The position numbers were made by a program, and so were the translations under genes. From Sulfurospirillum arcachonense DSM 9755 (GTDB lineage: Bacteria; Campylobacterota; Campylobacteria; Campylobacterales; Sulfurospirillaceae): a stretch of DNA of 64,000 nucleotides. Location of the stretch: the NCBI RefSeq assembly GCF_000597725.1, contig NZ_JFBL01000016.1, positions 1-64,000 on the forward strand, given 5' to 3'. The notes under the pieces were generated by a model that made no database searches, was not told the origin of the DNA, and saw only the letters and a list, made by a program, of their open reading frames with translations. This document shows, in pieces, positions 62,643 to 64,000 of this stretch (within the stretch, counting starts at the first letter, position 1; each line of letters begins with the position of its first letter).

Positions 62643-64000
62643 CTAATCAATAGTATCGAATAACTCCGGTCTATATTCAAAGTGCATGGTATCGTAGTGG
62701 TACCATCTTCCTCCCCAAATAAAACCGTATTTTTCAAAGATTTCAACAATTTCTTTTGGAATTTTATTTTTATATACCAAGTTTTTATCCCATCTCCAAT
62801 ATGCTGAATTTTTTACATTGATATCTATACTAATCCCAAAACTATGAGGACTTAGTCTTTTTGTTCCTGCAATATTTCTATAAGTAAATGTACCAGAAAT
62901 ATTTTCTAAGTATTTTTTATCTTCTTGTGGAAGTTTTTTTAGCTCAGTTATTACTTTTTCAAGCTGAACTGAGGCATTTTGTTTTTTGTTAAAAAAGAGT
63001 GTTGATCCATCTATCCAACTAATAGGTACCAAGTTTTGTTTTATTTCTTGTTCATTTTTTCCATAAAGTTTTTTTAGTAATGCTTCATTTCTAAATCTTC
63101 CTGGATCAAAGTTCTTTTGTGGAGCTGTAATCTCTGCAAATGCAGGATAACGTACTCTAAGAGTATCTTTTATACTTGGATGCTCAATCATTGTTTGAAA
63201 GTCTTTTTGTACATAGTCGTGATATTCTAGTGTAGTGTTATCATCAAAATAGAGTAGATTGTTTTCTACTTTTTCTATGCTAGGGTATGCTTTTGTAAGA
63301 TTATGATAAACAAAAGAGGGCATATCAGGTTTTATAACAATCCCTTTAGCTTTTGAAATGAGAAGAGCTTCTTTAGGTACATTGTTTTGGTTTTCACCTA
63401 AGTGTAAATCTGAAAAGATAGTTTTTCCAACGATAGCTCGACTTTCCACATCATCTTTGTATGTTTTTATTCCCCATGTGTTATGCATGACCATGGCTTT
63501 GCCTTCAAACTCTCCTGCATAGAGCATAATATGTCCTTGTAGATATATTAAACTCAAATAAGCGATACCTTGACTGAGTATCATTTTCTCTTTCTCCTCA
63601 TTGTTTAGACCTTCAAATGAGATATATTCTCCACTTTGCTTTTGTCCAAATGAGTTTCTTGGAAGCCAAAGTCCAAAAGGTGTAAAAAAATCTTTTGTAA
63701 AAGCAGAACAGTCTCTATTATCTAAGTAACCGCCCCAACCATATTTTTCTCCCAATAATTCATTGCTTACATGTAAGAGGTTTTCTTTGTTGTAGACTAA
63801 AGGCATTGTATGGGCAACTGCTTTTGGGATTGTTACATGTAAAGCTTTATTTGTTTGATTAAACATATCTTTATAGATATATGAATAGTAAAAGTTTTCA
63901 TCTTCATTGATTATTGGAAATAGGGCTCCAAGCTTTACATGTAAGAGATACTGTTGTTTGTCTGTGTAAAGTGCTGTATTATCTGTGGTAATAACTATTT
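62643..64000 (-). CDS. Cell-wall hydrolase: SH3-like region, NlpC/P60 peptidase and M15 peptidase (5' end outside the window)
   Basis: The frame is open to the window edge, so the ATG at 63866 is internal. The visible part gives an SH3-like segment (ALYTDKQQYLLHVKLGALFP) and then an NlpC/P60 domain with cysteine in NRDCSAFTKDFF and histidines in LQGHIMLYAG and MVMHNTWG. The C-terminal half is an M15-type peptidase with HSFGISIDIN (HxxxxxxD) and HYDTMHFEYRPEL. It should cut peptide stems of peptidoglycan in two ways, as D,L-endopeptidase and D,D- or L,D-peptidase. Three TTACATGTAA motifs lie in its first 80 visible codons. The signal peptide is not visible. Confidence 0.9.
   Translation of the reverse strand, partial: IVITTDNTALYTDKQQYLLHVKLGALFPIINEDENFYYSYIYKDMFNQTNKALHVTIPKAVAHTMPLVYNKENLLHVSNELLGEKYGWGGYLDNRDCSAFTKDFFTPFGLWLPRNSFGQKQSGEYISFEGLNNEEKEKMILSQGIAYLSLIYLQGHIMLYAGEFEGKAMVMHNTWGIKTYKDDVESRAIVGKTIFSDLHLGENQNNVPKEALLISKAKGIVIKPDMPSFVYHNLTKAYPSIEKVENNLLYFDDNTTLEYHDYVQKDFQTMIEHPSIKDTLRVRYPAFAEITAPQKNFDPGRFRNEALLKKLYGKNEQEIKQNLVPISWIDGSTLFFNKKQNASVQLEKVITELKKLPQEDKKYLENISGTFTYRNIAGTKRLSPHSFGISIDINVKNSAYWRWDKNLVYKNKIPKEIVEIFEKYGFIWGGRWYHYDTMHFEYRPELFDTID

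Noticed and set aside
1-64000. CRISPR arrays, prophage, intact transposons, tRNA or rRNA genes
   Set aside because: No direct-repeat array, integrase, transposase, attachment-site pair or tRNA-like cloverleaf was seen in the intergenic regions read. A tRNA scan would be needed to exclude them fully.

Overview
The window is 64 kb of AT-rich (roughly 30% G+C by eye), gene-dense chromosome from a Campylobacterota (epsilonproteobacterial) bacterium, most like free-living Sulfurimonas/Arcobacter-type organisms; the genus cannot be fixed from sequence alone. Pointers are the rpmH-rnpA-yidD-yidC-jag-mnmE block, a NavAb-like single-domain voltage-gated channel, small-type PurL with separate PurS and PurQ, the split division genes (ppiD-like-ftsA-ftsZ in one place, rsmH-ftsL in another), many GTG/TTG starts and -10 boxes of the TAAAAT/TATAAT type. 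No rRNA, tRNA, CRISPR array, intact insertion sequence or prophage was recognised.

Layout. 0-3 kb: end of a chemotaxis receptor facing htpG. 3-8.3 kb: a minus-strand operon ctpA-purC-purS-purQ-(BatD/SH3-like membrane protein)-plsC-crcB. 8.5-13.4 kb: clpB, then minus-strand small genes (DsbA-like protein, two small exported proteins, a YgbA-type protein and a lipoprotein with a possible Cys-His-Asp triad). 13.5-17.8 kb: a three-gene envelope-to-c-di-GMP module (TonB-type receptor, small periplasmic protein, GGDEF-EAL enzyme). 17.8-23 kb: an RraA-like gene and a divergent operon glmS-glmE-glmL-adenylating enzyme, a glutamate mutase set without methylaspartate ammonia-lyase. 23-27.7 kb: rpmH through mnmE, with rnpA broken at its start by one base. 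27.7-40.7 kb: phosphate transporter, beta-CASP nuclease, amidotransferase, purL, voltage-gated channel, phosphoesterase, MalY-like aminotransferase, K+/H+ antiporter, DjlA-like co-chaperone, purH. 40.9-48.5 kb: a haem-binding chemoreceptor, uup, a GGDEF-EAL protein, Ste24-type protease, prmC and a LysE exporter. 48.5-57.9 kb: ftsZ, ftsA, ppiD-like, bioA, unknown genes, rsmH and ftsL. 57.9-64 kb: an orphan RND pump, rmuC, a DUF2971 gene remnant and a NlpC/P60-M15 cell-wall hydrolase cut by the window edge.

Shared logic. De novo purine synthesis is spread over three loci (purC-S-Q, purL, purH); PurS and PurQ are obligate partners of the small PurL coded about 26 kb away. YidC/YidD/Jag, FtsA/FtsZ/FtsL and the wall hydrolase serve envelope growth; ClpB, HtpG, DjlA-like and PpiD-like proteins serve protein folding.

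The strongest unexplained signals are (1) an over-represented palindrome TACATGTA, often extended to TTACATGTAA, at 25 places counted by eye, sitting in coding regions in more than one reading frame and, as inverted pairs, forming two identical terminators, which resembles DNA-uptake or HIP-type repeats; (2) the glutamate mutase-adenylation operon, a candidate 3-methylaspartate-activating pathway; (3) a channel whose selectivity filter resembles calcium-selective filters; and (4) the rnpA start lesion.
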